36,666 nt of DNA from Mesostigma viride (GCA_009746045.1 RPFO01002274.1:1-36666); one strand, 5' to 3'. Shown: positions 20,606 through 30,144, counted from the first letter of the stretch. Notes: generated from the letters alone by a model not told the origin. A program made the numbers and translations.

Positions 20606-21000
20606 TTAATTTACACGTAATTAATTAATTAATTAAACACGTGCTCCCGTTGGGGAGTCAGGGAACACCGAAGTGCTTGTAATCCCTGTGTGTGCACTAC
20701 AGGAGAAAGGGCAGAGACCCCCAGTCTCCTTCATGCCAGAGGCATGCCACAGCTGCATTCGGGCGCGCTAGCTAAAAGGACAGGCTAACGATCCGGCAAA
20801 CTGTGGGTGCAATAAGACCCATGTAAGCGTGGCATAACAAGTATAGATATAGCGTGGGCAAGTAATCTGAACATAGCCAGGAAGATAACGGCAGGCTCGA
20901 GCTACCATGGTCTGGATTCTCCCGATTTCTGGCCTGCGCTGGTTGTCTCCTTGATAGCCAGGGCGTAGCATGGCTGTATACTAGGACTAGGCTAATTTAC
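20606..21000 (+). repeat. Dispersed repeat, copy B
   Basis: A direct copy of 17,631-17,950 (shared 'aaacacgtgctccc', 'tggggagtca', 'gaaagggcagagaccccc', 'ggcatgccacagc', 'gtgggtgcaataa', 'catagcc'). It carries an extra segment of about 60 bp and runs into the right inverted repeat. Confidence 0.75.
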
Positions 21001-21045
21001 ACGTAGACTGCGTCAAGTGAGCATAAGTCCGGCCTCAGTGGGATG
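20994..21045 (-). repeat. Right terminal inverted repeat
   Basis: The reverse complement of the left end at 16,961-17,007 with a 4-5-base gap (CCGG) and a few substitutions. Confidence 0.75.
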
Positions 21046-21246
21046 CGGATATGGCGGTGGATGGATCTAGCTAGCTAACTTCTAGTTACAGGGTAAATGG
21101 GATTATGCGCGGCGTGTTTTATATACCTATTCTATATATACTACTGCACTAAGTAAATAAACACGCGACTGCTGTATACATGAGCTGTCCAGAGGGATGT
21201 GCCCGGCTTTCATGCAAATGAATTTTTGTTTCCATTTCTTCGTTAT

Positions 21247-21372
21247 GCATGCATGTGCATGTGCATGTGCATGTGCATGTGCATGTGCATGTGCATGTGC
21301 ATGTGCATGTGCATGTGCATGTGCATGTGCATGTGCATGTGCATGTGCATGTGCATGTGCATGTGCATGTGC
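21247..21372. repeat. (ATGTGC)n hexanucleotide microsatellite
   Basis: About 20 near-perfect hexamer units. All six frames are open through it (Cys-Met, His-Val or Ala-His dipeptides), so the apparent small ORFs are artefacts. Confidence 0.97.
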
Positions 21373-21920
21373 ATATTTTATTGTCTTCAAAGAGTGCCCA
21401 CATTGCCAGAGTGCCAGCACTTTTACATCTCCGCAGCTCCCATGTGAAGCAAGAATTTGAAATTTAAAAATTTTACATCTAAAAGAGTTCCCAGACCTGC
21501 GTGTGACTTCTGCTTAGTTAAGGTTTACCATCGGCCATGCAAGGGTTTCTACGGGCGTTCCACAACAGCCAGGGGGTTTCACAACTGTACAGTGTCTGGT
21601 AATGCACAGCTCGCAAAATGTATTTTCAATATACATCCCGCACCATCGTGAGGTAGTGGTTCATCCTCCTTGTTGTGAGCAGTTGAACCTGTGGCGCCTG
21701 CCTTTCAAGGCACCGAGACAAGGGGCGGGTCCCATGCCCCCTTCTTGCTGTGCATCAACCAGATGCAAGTTACCTACGCAAACATCGGTACCCCGTGACT
21801 CTCCCACCAAAGGCGCATGAATGAATGCATGAATGATTCCCCCTTGTCTCCCCAAGGAGGAGAGCTCTCACGGCCCTAATTAACCGATGAACTAAGCCCA
21901 TGCTCATAAGTCCTCACCCC
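21373..21920. other. Intergenic, downstream of the LRR gene
   Basis: No gene or repeat array is recognised between the hexamer array and the LRR gene stop. The short open frames here have no protein-like features. Confidence 0.5.
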
Positions 21921-21923
21921 CCT

Positions 21924-23954
21924 TCACCATACATATTGTAAATGCTCGAACGAGTTGAGGCCGTCCCGCGTCACCTTGGTGCCATCAACGTTCAGTTTTG
22001 TGAGCCGCTGGCACCCCTGCGCGATGGCCATTATGCCGACATCGGTCACGTTGCTGCAGTAACCCACATCCAAATCATGCAGAATAGGGCACGCCCTCGC
22101 AACCGTCAACAGCGCGTCATCTGTGATGCCCTCGTTGCGTGACAAGTTCAGGTTCAACAGCGTCGCCGCCGCCGGCCCACTAAGCACCGTTGCCAGAGTC
22201 TGGTCCGTAACCATCGGGCAGCTCTCCAAAGAGAGCCCGCTCAGGCGCGTGCAGTTGCGGCTGATCGCAGCCATGCAGTCGTCCAACGGACAGTCCACGT
22301 CTGAGACCCTCAACATGTCCCACCGTTCGCGACTCTCCACCAAGACACGGAACGCCGCTTCTCTGAGTCGGCATCCTCGCCAGCTGATATTCCGTAGCTC
22401 GGTGCAATTCCGGGCCAGCGCCCCCGTGCTGGCATCGGTAACCTCGACCTCCGTTAAATAACATGAGAGCCATTCCAGCACGCGGCAGTGCTCCCCGACC
22501 GCGCGCAAGCTGGCATCCGTCACCTTGTTGCAGGCAATCAGCTCCAGCTCGCGCAGCTGGGGGGAATTCTGCGCGAGGGCAATCATCCCGTCATCGGTCA
22601 CATGCCCGCACAGTAGAAGGCTCACGTGCCGCAGTTGGGGACAACCCCGCGCGATCGCTCGGACGCCGACATCTGTCACGTCAGGTGGGAGTGTCAGGTG
22701 CCGCAGCTGAGGGCAGCCGTGTGCGATGGCGGTGATGCCAACATTGGACACATTGCATTCCAAAAAAATCCCGAACTTCAGGTGCTCCAACGAGGGGCAG
22801 CCCCGGGCTAGCGCGGCGATCCCAGCATCTGACACCTCGTCGGCAACAATGTCCAGCTTGCGCAGCTCCGGACAGCTCCTCCCTAGTGCTAGCAGGACGT
22901 CATCGTGGACTTCCCCTACACTCCCGCAGCCAGACACTTTAAAGCGTCGCAAGAGGGGGCACCGCATCGCCAGGTTTGCGAACACAGAGCTTGGGATATT
23001 GCATCGCACGGTGTGCAGGGACTCGAGTTGCCTGCAGCCGTCCGCCACCGCACGCAGGCCGACGCCGGTGACTGGACAGTACCGCACGTACAGGCCTCGC
23101 AGAGTGGGGCAGTGTTTAGCGATAGTGATTACGCTGGCATCCGTGATTCCACGGCCAGTGTTTTCAATGGCAAAGTATTCGAGTTGCGGGCAGTGTGCCG
23201 CCACTGTGGCTATGCCAGCGTCTGTCACGCTTGAATCACCATCGCCCTGGATGCCCAGGTGGCGTAGCTTGGGGCAGCGCCGGGCAATGGCGGACACACC
23301 GGCGTCCGTGATGCTCGTCCCCACAATCACCAGCTGCTCCAGGTGGCGACAGCGTTTGGCAATCCTTTGGAGACTCTCGTCCGTCACTTCTGAGAAAAAG
23401 CTCCCCACCAACAGCTCCTTGAGTTGACGGCAGTGCGAGGCCACCGCAGTGACGCCTGCATCAGTGATGCGGGTATTGCGGACGTCCAACCTTTCCAGGT
23501 CTCTGCAGGCCGCGGCGACGACCATCATCACGTTGTCGTCCACGTCAAGGCTGCCTGCCAGGGTCAAAGAGCGCAGCTGCCTGCAGTGTCCGAGGCCCAG
23601 CAATGACTGCTTTGCCGTCCCTGGGTTGTAAAAATTTCCCTGTATCGCTTGCTCCCGCTCGTCCCGAGGTAACTGATGCGCCGTCCGCGAGTAGAAAGAC
23701 AGCGTGCGCAGATTGGGACATTTTAGTAGCAGCCAATCTAGCCCGCCTGCTTTGCTGGCCACGTCGGAAATGTCTTCCCGGAACAACTCGGAAATCACTT
23801 CCAGCGATTCGTCCACGGCGGACTTGAAATCGTGGCAAGCACCGCGAAGCTGAACACGCTCCAGCAAAGGAACTGCTCCAAAAATCTGGGCACGAATGTC
23901 AGGGGTGGCCATCACCTGGTCGACTGCGGCACATGGACCCACTCCGCTCGCCAT
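21924..23954 (-). CDS. Leucine-rich-repeat protein of the cysteine-containing (F-box/AMN1-like) type
   Basis: An intact intronless frame of 676 residues from ATG at 23,954 to TGA at 21,924. From about residue 120 to the end it has about 20 tandem repeats of 24-29 residues with the pattern C-P/R-x-L-x-x-L-x-(L/V) … (V/I)-T-D-A-G-(V/I)-x-A-(I/L)-A, the cysteine-containing LRR seen in F-box proteins such as FBXL/GRR1 and in AMN1. The N-terminal 60 residues (…IRAQIFGAVPLLERVQLRGACHDF…) resemble a weak F-box. If that is right, the protein would be a substrate adaptor of an SCF ubiquitin ligase; otherwise it is a binding scaffold. The frame extends 13 codons upstream only through a TTG, so the ATG is preferred. 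The gene stands alone, with no visible promoter motif. Confidence 0.88.
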   Translation of the reverse strand: MASGVGPCAAVDQVMATPDIRAQIFGAVPLLERVQLRGACHDFKSAVDESLEVISELFREDISDVASKAGGLDWLLLKCPNLRTLSFYSRTAHQLPRDEREQAIQGNFYNPGTAKQSLLGLGHCRQLRSLTLAGSLDVDDNVMMVVAAACRDLERLDVRNTRITDAGVTAVASHCRQLKELLVGSFFSEVTDESLQRIAKRCRHLEQLVIVGTSITDAGVSAIARRCPKLRHLGIQGDGDSSVTDAGIATVAAHCPQLEYFAIENTGRGITDASVITIAKHCPTLRGLYVRYCPVTGVGLRAVADGCRQLESLHTVRCNIPSSVFANLAMRCPLLRRFKVSGCGSVGEVHDDVLLALGRSCPELRKLDIVADEVSDAGIAALARGCPSLEHLKFGIFLECNVSNVGITAIAHGCPQLRHLTLPPDVTDVGVRAIARGCPQLRHVSLLLCGHVTDDGMIALAQNSPQLRELELIACNKVTDASLRAVGEHCRVLEWLSCYLTEVEVTDASTGALARNCTELRNISWRGCRLREAAFRVLVESRERWDMLRVSDVDCPLDDCMAAISRNCTRLSGLSLESCPMVTDQTLATVLSGPAAATLLNLNLSRNEGITDDALLTVARACPILHDLDVGYCSNVTDVGIMAIAQGCQRLTKLNVDGTKVTRDGLNSFEHLQYVW

Positions 23955-25190
23955 AATGAGGTACTGATAGCACGGCTTCGAAATGGCCAGCAAGTACTGT
24001 TATACGGTTCCTACTTATACCCCCAGTGCATTCGTACAAGCATATCCAAAAGCATTATGCGTCAAAGACAAAATAGCTAACTTGAGAATATGATCCCATG
24101 TGCGGCGGAAACCAGAAGTGGAAGGAATGGATGTTAAGGATTCTCACTGGCTCGCGCCAGAATTTCCCCAGGCCTAACTGATTTCCTTAATCCCTTAACA
24201 AACAAACTGTTCACTGTGAAACCGCCGGCAAATTTTAGCCACGACACCAAACGTCCAGCAGAATAAATTTCTACGTTGCAAACGCAGAAAAAGCGCAGGA
24301 GACTGCGAACTGCGAAAGACGTCGTGTGACTCGTGTCTCGTGCACCATCCGCCGTGTCCCGTGCGAACGGCGCGAGTCGCGTGTCGCGGGGCGCGGGTCG
24401 CGGGTCGCAAGTCCGCACGGTCTGCAGCCTGTGGCAGCATGAAGCCGGGCGGCGCCAGGACGCCAGCAAGTTGAAGCCTGAGCTGCAATTAATGCCGGCA
24501 GCAGAAACGATATGGCTTGTGCAAGATGGCAGAATCTTGCAATTATAAATCTGGATAAATCAGGGATAAATCCTGGATAAATTGATAATTAATTATGTAA
24601 GTACCGTGATTGTGCCAGGAAATGAATTTTAATTATTTAAAGTGCGTTGGGGATCGTGAGAGCATCCCCAATTATTGCATTTTTAAGGCTTCCCCTTCCG
24701 GGGAGATGGGAGCGGGGTTTTGTGATCGACAATACGTCAGCGCATCAAGCTAGGAAGTCGATTTCACGACAAGCTTCTGCCTACATTGACGCTTCAAGAA
24801 AACCCAGACATAGATTCTAACGTGTTCGTTTACTGCGCGATATCCAGGCCAAAGGGATTATAATGTTTTGTTGTCAATTACATGGCTGCGGTCGGGAAAG
24901 ATGAGGAGTGCGTGCCAATCGCGTGTCGCCTATCACGTCCTGATCAACGAGGAGATGGAAACGGCGCCATGCGGTACAGTAGGAACACCTAAATGGGAAG
25001 TGCACTAGGAATAAAGAATATAGGGATTGACCTGAGTAGGTAGTGACTAGTGACCGCCGGCCAGGCGGGTCGGGGGGGGATGCGGGGACGCTCGCTGATA
25101 TCCGGCTTATGAAGCCCTAAGCCCGGAAGTTTGCGAGGAGGGAAATCTAGCTTCGTGGGGCTTGGGCGCTTGTTCGCGTGTTGGGCGAAA
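23955..25190. other. Intergenic region between the LRR gene and the GNAT-like frame
   Basis: No convincing gene. About 24,320-24,420 is rich in 'gcgcgggtcgcgggtcgc'-type short repeats. About 24,550-24,600 has repeated 'ctggataaat' units in AT-rich DNA. About 24,880-25,130 has no feature that I recognise. Confidence 0.45.
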
Positions 25191-25700
25191 ATGGAAAGCC
25201 CACAAGGAGTGCATATACCTACGTTTCAACCCTTGCCAACAGAGCTCCTTCTCTTACGAACGCTGGCGCGTGAAGATGCGTCTGAGATAGCGAGCCTTTT
25301 GAACAACATCAATGTTTCGAAGACCACGGCTAGAATTCCATACCCTCCCATGCTCATGGATGCCCACGACTTTGTTTCCTGTAAGCTTGAGGAAATGCGG
25401 GCATCGCCGTCGCTGTGGCCCGCGTTTACATTCGCGGCGTCCGAGGGGCTCAAGGTCCCCGGCCGGTTCAAGCGGCGGGGGAGCGTGGGCCTCACGGGCA
25501 GCGCGGCCGAGGAGCCGATGCTGGTGCGCCTGCACACCCTCTGCAGGCGTACAAGCGCGAGTGGCGCGCGGCCGAGGGGGGGGAGCGCCCGCTGTCGGAC
25601 ACCCTCACGAACCACCATTATCCTCCCGCCGCAACCGCGTTCGGGCGACCAAGGGGGCGAGGGCAACGGGGAGCAGGATCTGGAACGGTCCCGGCGCGGG
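25191..25700 (+). CDS. Possible GNAT acetyltransferase (RimJ/RimL-like) N-terminal part, disrupted
   Basis: From ATG at 25,191 the frame reads MESPQGVHIPTF, then TELLLLRTLAREDASEIASL and ARIPYPPMLMDAHDFVSCKL. This matches the opening of GNAT_3/RimJ-type N-acetyltransferases ('lR.l...Da..i..l.n...v......p.P...~dA..fi'), which acetylate alpha- or side-chain amines using acetyl-CoA. FTFAASEG and RGSVGLTG may be the following beta strands. The acetyl-CoA-binding Q/RxxGxG/A loop is not seen. The frame turns Arg/Ser-rich after an 8-G run (25,576-25,583), where one more G would continue into a more ordinary sequence (ERPLSDTLTNHHYPP). The rest is broken up by a minisatellite. It may be a multi-exon gene or a pseudogene. 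Confidence 0.4.
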
Positions 25701-25872
25701 GTGATGTCCAGCCCGGCTGGCTCTTCCTGTCACTATGGCGGCAGCTCCTGCGGGGCTCGCCCTCGCGATCCAACCCCTTGTCTCCTCCTCCCCTGCGGTG
25801 CGCCCGTCAAGGGCCCACTCGGGCAAGTACGAGCGTGACGACGTGGCGCCACTCCCGGGGGACGCGACGGTG

Positions 25873-26376
25873 GTCTCCCCCTCCCGGTGCCTCCCCCTCC
25901 CGGTGCCTCCCCCTCCCGGTGTCTCCCCCTCCCGGTGCCTCCCCCTCCCGGTGGCTCCCCCTCCCGCTGCCTCCCCCTCCCGGTGCCTCCCCCTCCCGGT
26001 GCCTCCCCCTCCCGGTGCCTCCCCCTCCCGGTGCCTCCCCCTCCCGGTGCCTCCCCCTCCCGGTGCCTCCCCCTCCCGCTGTCTCCCCCTCCCGGTGCCT
26101 CCCCCTCCCGGTGCCTCCCCCTCCCGGTGCCTCCCCCTCCCGGTGCCTCCCCCTCCCGGTGCCTCCCCTCCCGGTGCCTCCCCCTCCCGGTGCCTCCCCC
26201 TCCCGCTGGCTCCCCCTCCCGGTGCCTCCCCCTCCCGCTGGCTCCCCCTCCCGCTGCCTCCCCCTCCCGCTGTCTCCCCCTCCCGGTGCCTCCCCCTCCC
26301 GGTGCCTCCCCCTCCCGGTGCCTCCCCCTCCCGGTGGCTCCCCCTCCCGGTGGCTCCCCCTCCCGGTGCCTCCCCG
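25873..26376. repeat. 16-bp minisatellite, about 500 bp
   Basis: About 31 copies of GGTGCCTCCCCCTCCC with a few variant units (GGTGTC, GCTGCC, GCTGGC, GGTGGC) and one shortened copy near 26,165. The unit is not a multiple of three and has no stop in any frame on either strand, so it creates overlapping 230-500-residue frames of PPPPGASPSRCLPLPV-type sequence on both strands. It may be transcribed with the surrounding gene, but no frame can be chosen. Confidence 0.95.
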
Positions 26377-27209
26377 CATGGCCAGCGGGGCGGAGCTGCC
26401 GTCGCCCGCCGGTCCAGGGTCCCTGGCGGGCGCGGCCGCCGACGAGGACGAGGCCTTGGGCATGTCACGGGGGCTGTCGTTTCTGTCAGCTAGGGAGGGG
26501 GTGGATGGCGCGGCGACATCGTTCGAGATGGATGGCGGGAGTTGGGCGAACGCGACGCTGTCGTTGCCGCGGGGGGGAGTGGAGTCGGTAGCGCGGGAGT
26601 TGGCAGGGGAGGACGAGCCCATGTTTGCCGGCCGTTGCCGTCATCCGGGTCTAGCGGGGTGTTACCGGAGCTGGCCCGGCACGGGCTCGAGCATGCCTCG
26701 GCCGACGAGCGTTGCGGTGGCTAGCTTCAGGAAAATGGTCAACACGGACGACATCGACTGGACCCGGGTGGCATGCAGCCGGAGCTTGCACGCATCTCAT
26801 TTGGTGACGCGGTTGTTCGGGAACGCGGATTCATCGCTGGACTTGGGAGCGGCGGCGGGGGGCGGCGGGGGGGGCGGGGGGGGGGGGGGAGGTGCGGCGG
26901 TATCTGCCGGAGGAGGGGCGGTATGCGCGGCTGCGAAAGAAGCTTGGGAGCGCGCGGCAGGTGATATGGCGGGATGGGGAGCGGGGCGATGATGAGGATG
27001 GGAATGAGGACGGTAAGGACACTGTTGATCTCTCAACGCCAGACGTTTTGCGAGCCAGGGCTATGACTTGTCCTTGGCGGGGGGGAGCACGGGGGGTCAG
27101 GGGCAGCGGGGGTGGCACAGCTCCGCGCACGGGCCCGCTCCCGCGCGTGCTGAGCTGTCCGATACTGGGCGACGCGGTAGTGAGGGCGGCGATGGGTGTG
27201 CGCATCTGA
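26377..27209 (+). CDS. Possible coding continuation downstream of the minisatellite
   Basis: A frame from 26,377 to about 26,860 reads RMASGAELPSPAGPGSLAG…, VESVARELAGEDEPMFAG and MVNTDDIDWTRVACSRSLHA. After a G-rich stretch (26,858-26,890) another frame reads RRYLPEEGRYARLRKKLGSARQVIWRDGE to about 27,000 (quoted in part: RYLPEEGRYARLRKKLGSA). The composition is partly protein-like but low in complexity. It could be the 3' part of the GNAT-like gene. No domain is recognised. Confidence 0.25.
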
Positions 27210-27235
27210 TGCCACTCGGCGGCTACGTCCGAGAT

Positions 27236-27911
27236 CCTGTTTGCACTGCGTGAGGCGTGGGTAGGGAGGGGTGGGTGCTGTTTGCGCTGCGTGAGGCGTG
27301 GGTAGGGAGGGGTGGGTGCTGTTTGCGCTGCGTGAGGCGTGGGTAGGGATGGGTGCTGTTTGCGCTGCGTGAGGCACAGGTAGGGAGGGATGGGTGCTGT
27401 TTGCGCTGCGTGAGGCGTGGGTAGGGATGGAGGGGTGCTGTTTGCGCTGCGTGAGGCGTGGGTGGGGATGGAGGGGTGCTGTTTGCGCTGCGTGAGGCGT
27501 GGGTAGGGAGGGATGGGTCCTGTTTGCGCTGCGTGAGGCGTGCGTAGGGAGGGATGGGTGCTGTTTGCGCTGCGTGAGGCGTGGGTAGGGAGGGATGGGT
27601 GCTGTTTGCGCTGCGTGAGGCGTGGGTAGGGAGGGATGGGTGCTGTTTGCGCTGCGTGAGGCGTGGGTAGGGAGGGATGGGTGCTGTTTGCGCTGCGTGA
27701 GGCGTGGGTAGGGATGGGTGCTGTTTGCGCTGCGTGAGGCGTGGGTAGGGATGGGTGCTGTTTGCGCTGCGTGAGGCGTGGGTAGGGAGGGATGGGTGCT
27801 GTTTGCGCTGCGTGAGGCGTGGGTAGGGATGGGTGCTGTTTGCGCTGCGTGAGGCGTGGGTAGGGATGGGTGCTGTTTGCGCTGCCTGAGGCGTGGGTAG
27901 GGAGGGATGGG
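27236..27911. repeat. 41-bp minisatellite (with 37-bp variants), about 17 copies
   Basis: The unit is built on 'ctgtttgcgctgcgtgaggc' followed by 'gtgggtagggagggatgggtg'. Several copies lack one 4-bp step. The minus strand is open through the array in two frames (LPTPHAAQTAPIPPY-type sequence). This is a by-product of the repeat. Confidence 0.95.
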
Positions 27912-28009
27912 CCAAGACGTGCTATAATGCCTACAAAGCTATCCCATTTCAGTTGCCCCCATACATGTAGACAATTAGATTGCATGCTCTATCTCGGGGG
28001 GGCCAGGGG

Positions 28010-28890
28010 GCTTCCACAGTTCGTTGTTGACATTAACTCGGTCCCCGCCCCGCCAGTACACCTGGGGCCTCTCGGCGTTGGTCTTGTGGCGGATGGTAGT
28101 CGGGCCATTGATCGCGGCGCTGCTGCTGCTGGACCGGCGTCAGGTCGTTGTCAAGTGACTAGGAGGTGTCCACCAGCTTCTTGCGGCGAAAGAGGAACCG
28201 GGCTCGGGCTGCGATGTCGCCGAAGGTGAGGAGCACTGGAGTGGGGCCAGCCCGTGGATGGGGCAGGCGGTAGGCGCCCAGGGGTGCCGTTCCTCGCAGC
28301 TCCATGCGCGCCAAGAGCTGGTTCCTGAGCTCGTCGAGAAGAGAGTCTGGGGTCTCACCTCGGTTGCATGTCGAAGCTAGAGCCTGAGGATGACCCGGCA
28401 GCGGCGGCGGTCACATGTCAGCGGCCTCGCGGCGCTTGTCCTCCAGCTCCTGTAGCTTGGTGGTGATGGCGGTGGTGGTCGAGGTTGCCTGGCTCTTGAG
28501 CGAGTCGAGGGGTCATCGCTGGCCCGACCGGCAGGTTGGGCGGCGATGGTGGCCGTTCACTCGGCGATTACGGGGACGGACCTGCGTGGCCAGGGCGTCT
28601 ACCTTGGTAGCAACTGCCTCCAGCTTCAGGATGCCTTGGCCAACTCTACCATCCACCTGGTTACTTAAGGCAGGCGGTCACAGTGGCTGTGGCCTCAGAG
28701 ACATCGGCAGCAACATGCTCTTGCGTATAGTGGTAAACTGGGACTTGACCTTTTGTGCGACTTTGGCTTCAATGGGGGTGCTTATATGGTCAGCAATTAG
28801 AAAATGGATGCCATGGCCATGATTCAGGCTTCCCTGAGGGGACACCCTCACCCACCCTCGTCTTGCTGGACGGCAGCCGTGTCCCACTGG
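28010..28890 (-). pseudogene. Degraded LINE ORF1-like gene (coiled coil plus RRM-like region)
   Basis: On the minus strand, scattered frames show IEAKVAQKVKSQFTTI (about 28,790), ILKLEAVATKVDALATQV (about 28,600), LDSLKSQATSTTTAITTKLQ (about 28,490), then LLDELRNQLLARMELRG, GPTPVLLTFGDIAARARFLF and, after a stop, DLTPVQQQQRRDQWPDY. Heptad-like coiled coils followed by a 'P-V-L-L-x-F…A-R…R' segment and a 'DLTP' motif are the order found in ORF1 proteins of L1-like retroelements (trimeric RNA-binding chaperones). Several stops and frameshifts show decay. It may be related to the LINE fragments near 19-20 kb, but that cannot be shown from sequence overlap here. Confidence 0.45.
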
Positions 28891-28908
28891 TGAGCTGAGC
28901 TTGGCACT

Positions 28909-29640
28909 TCAAAACCCTTGGCAGCTGGCTCCCCTCCACTGGGCAGATGACATCGACACCCGCATCGGCCGTCCAGGCATCATTGGGCGGCTCTCCGCCA
29001 TCTTGACAGGTTCTGGACATGCCACCACCTGAGTGAGCGGCGCATGCAAGCGCATCCTGTTCAAGCAGCTGAAGTCGTCCTCAGCATCGTCCTCATGCAG
29101 TATGCCTGTGAGCCATGCATGAGGACCGTGTAGACCCTGCATGGACTGAAAGGGCTGACTCAGCGCACAGCTTGACGGCATGGCCACTAGAATATGCTGT
29201 CCCACATCCTGGGCATCCAGTAGCCTAGCTAGCCTGGCAGTATCTACTATAGAGCGCCATACCTTGGCTGAACTGCATGCACTGCGAGCTAGGTCCTGTT
29301 GATTACCCATACCATCCGCCACCGCCGCTTCCTTTTTTGCTGGCCACCTTGCGCGTGCAGATCAAGTGGACACAGATATTGGTTAACCGGGCATGGGCAC
29401 CTGAGTCCTTCTCTGGCAGGGCCTGCTCCTCTCAGCCTCGGGGCCCACCGGCCGACTTGAGCGTGCCCCGCACCGACGCGGCGCGGCCCGAACATATGCA
29501 TGTCCCAAGCTCTTGCATGAGGATACATGCAAAGGATAGATGGCAAGTAGTGATGAAGGAGACCACCCCCAGTCTGTGGGGGCTCCGCGTGTGACCGCGT
29601 TACTATCATGGCATTCATAGCGATTCGGGCCGTGGTGCCC
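28909..29640. other. Unassigned, possibly more retroelement remnant
   Basis: Open frames of 100-140 codons exist on both strands (for example minus 29,322 to 28,909), but none has a recognisable domain or ORF-like base composition. Its position directly 5' of the ORF1-like remnant suggests it belongs to the same decayed insertion. Confidence 0.3.
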
Positions 29641-29707
29641 ACAAGGCCACAACCCTGTAACTAGGACCTAGATAGCTTACATCATCCATTCCATCCCATG
29701 TTCCCCT

Positions 29708-29740
29708 CCCACTGAGGACTTATGCTCACGTGACGCAGTC
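29708..29740 (+). repeat. Third copy of the inverted-repeat terminus
   Basis: CCCACTGAGGACTTATGCTC followed by ACGTGACGCAGTC nearly matches the ends of the 16,961-21,045 block and is followed by a similar ATTAATTAATTGATT tract. It is a solo terminus, or the end of another insertion whose partner is not in this window. Confidence 0.7.
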
Positions 29741-30055
29741 ACTTGTTTATTAATTAATTGATTCATCTACGTCGGCCACAAGCCCTGGCAAGCGCCCCCC
29801 GGCTGCTCCAGCACCCTCAGCAGCCCCAGCCTAGTAGGAGACTATATAGCAGTAGTAGTGTAGAATAATAAGGCCTAGACAGTTAAAGCCCGACCGGCTC
29901 AGCTATGGCGGTCGGTCACGTTGAGCTTGGGATAAGGTGAACACAGAGAACTGCTGTCGGAGCTGGCCCACCACTGGTTTATGTCTTAGCCAGCAAACCC
30001 TATCCGGTTAGCCGTAACCGTGGGACAAGCTAGCTGTCCGTACCGACCCGGATAA

Positions 30056-30144
30056 GGCCCCGGACTGGGGCCTAGGTGGCGCCGGCCCTAGGCGCCGCCC
30101 TTAGACCGGTCGACCGCATCAGACCGCCGGATTATAGCCGGCGG
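30056..30144. repeat. Cluster of three short GC-rich hairpins
   Basis: Three perfect inverted repeats follow each other within 90 bp: GGCCCC…GGGGCC (30,056-30,072), GGCGCC…GGCGCC (30,078-30,096) and CCGCCGG…CCGGCGG (30,124-30,144). They sit in a gene-free stretch (29,745-30,800). A structured RNA or repeat end is possible, but no known RNA family is recognised. Confidence 0.5.

Larger units (their letters stand above)
16961..21045. mobile_element. 4.1-kb block bounded by inverted repeats
   Basis: The left end (16,961-17,007) begins CATCCCACTTAGG and runs to TCTACGTGTAAA. The right end (20,994-21,045) is its reverse complement with a 4-5-nt indel and a few mismatches. The interior holds two LINE fragments, two direct copies of a roughly 330-bp repeat and no intact gene. 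This looks like a terminal-inverted-repeat element that has collected other repeats. No transposase is visible and no target-site duplication could be recognised at the ends. Confidence 0.6.

Noticed and set aside
16950-21060. Target-site duplication around the 4.1-kb block
   Set aside because: Flanks 'ggaatttt' and 'cggatatgg' do not match, so insertion by a cut-and-paste transposase is not demonstrated.
21942-23838. Several plus-strand frames of 60-233 codons opposite the LRR gene
   Set aside because: They are antisense shadows of a highly repetitive coding sequence.
25605-26622. Large Pro-rich or Gly/Arg-rich frames on both strands
   Set aside because: All are produced by the 16-bp minisatellite. 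No frame is preferred, and the minus-strand frames have no domain at either end.
26831-27985. 384-codon minus-strand frame rich in TPHAAQTAPIPPY-type sequence
   Set aside because: Most of it is a translation of the 41-bp minisatellite, and the flanks have no recognisable domain.
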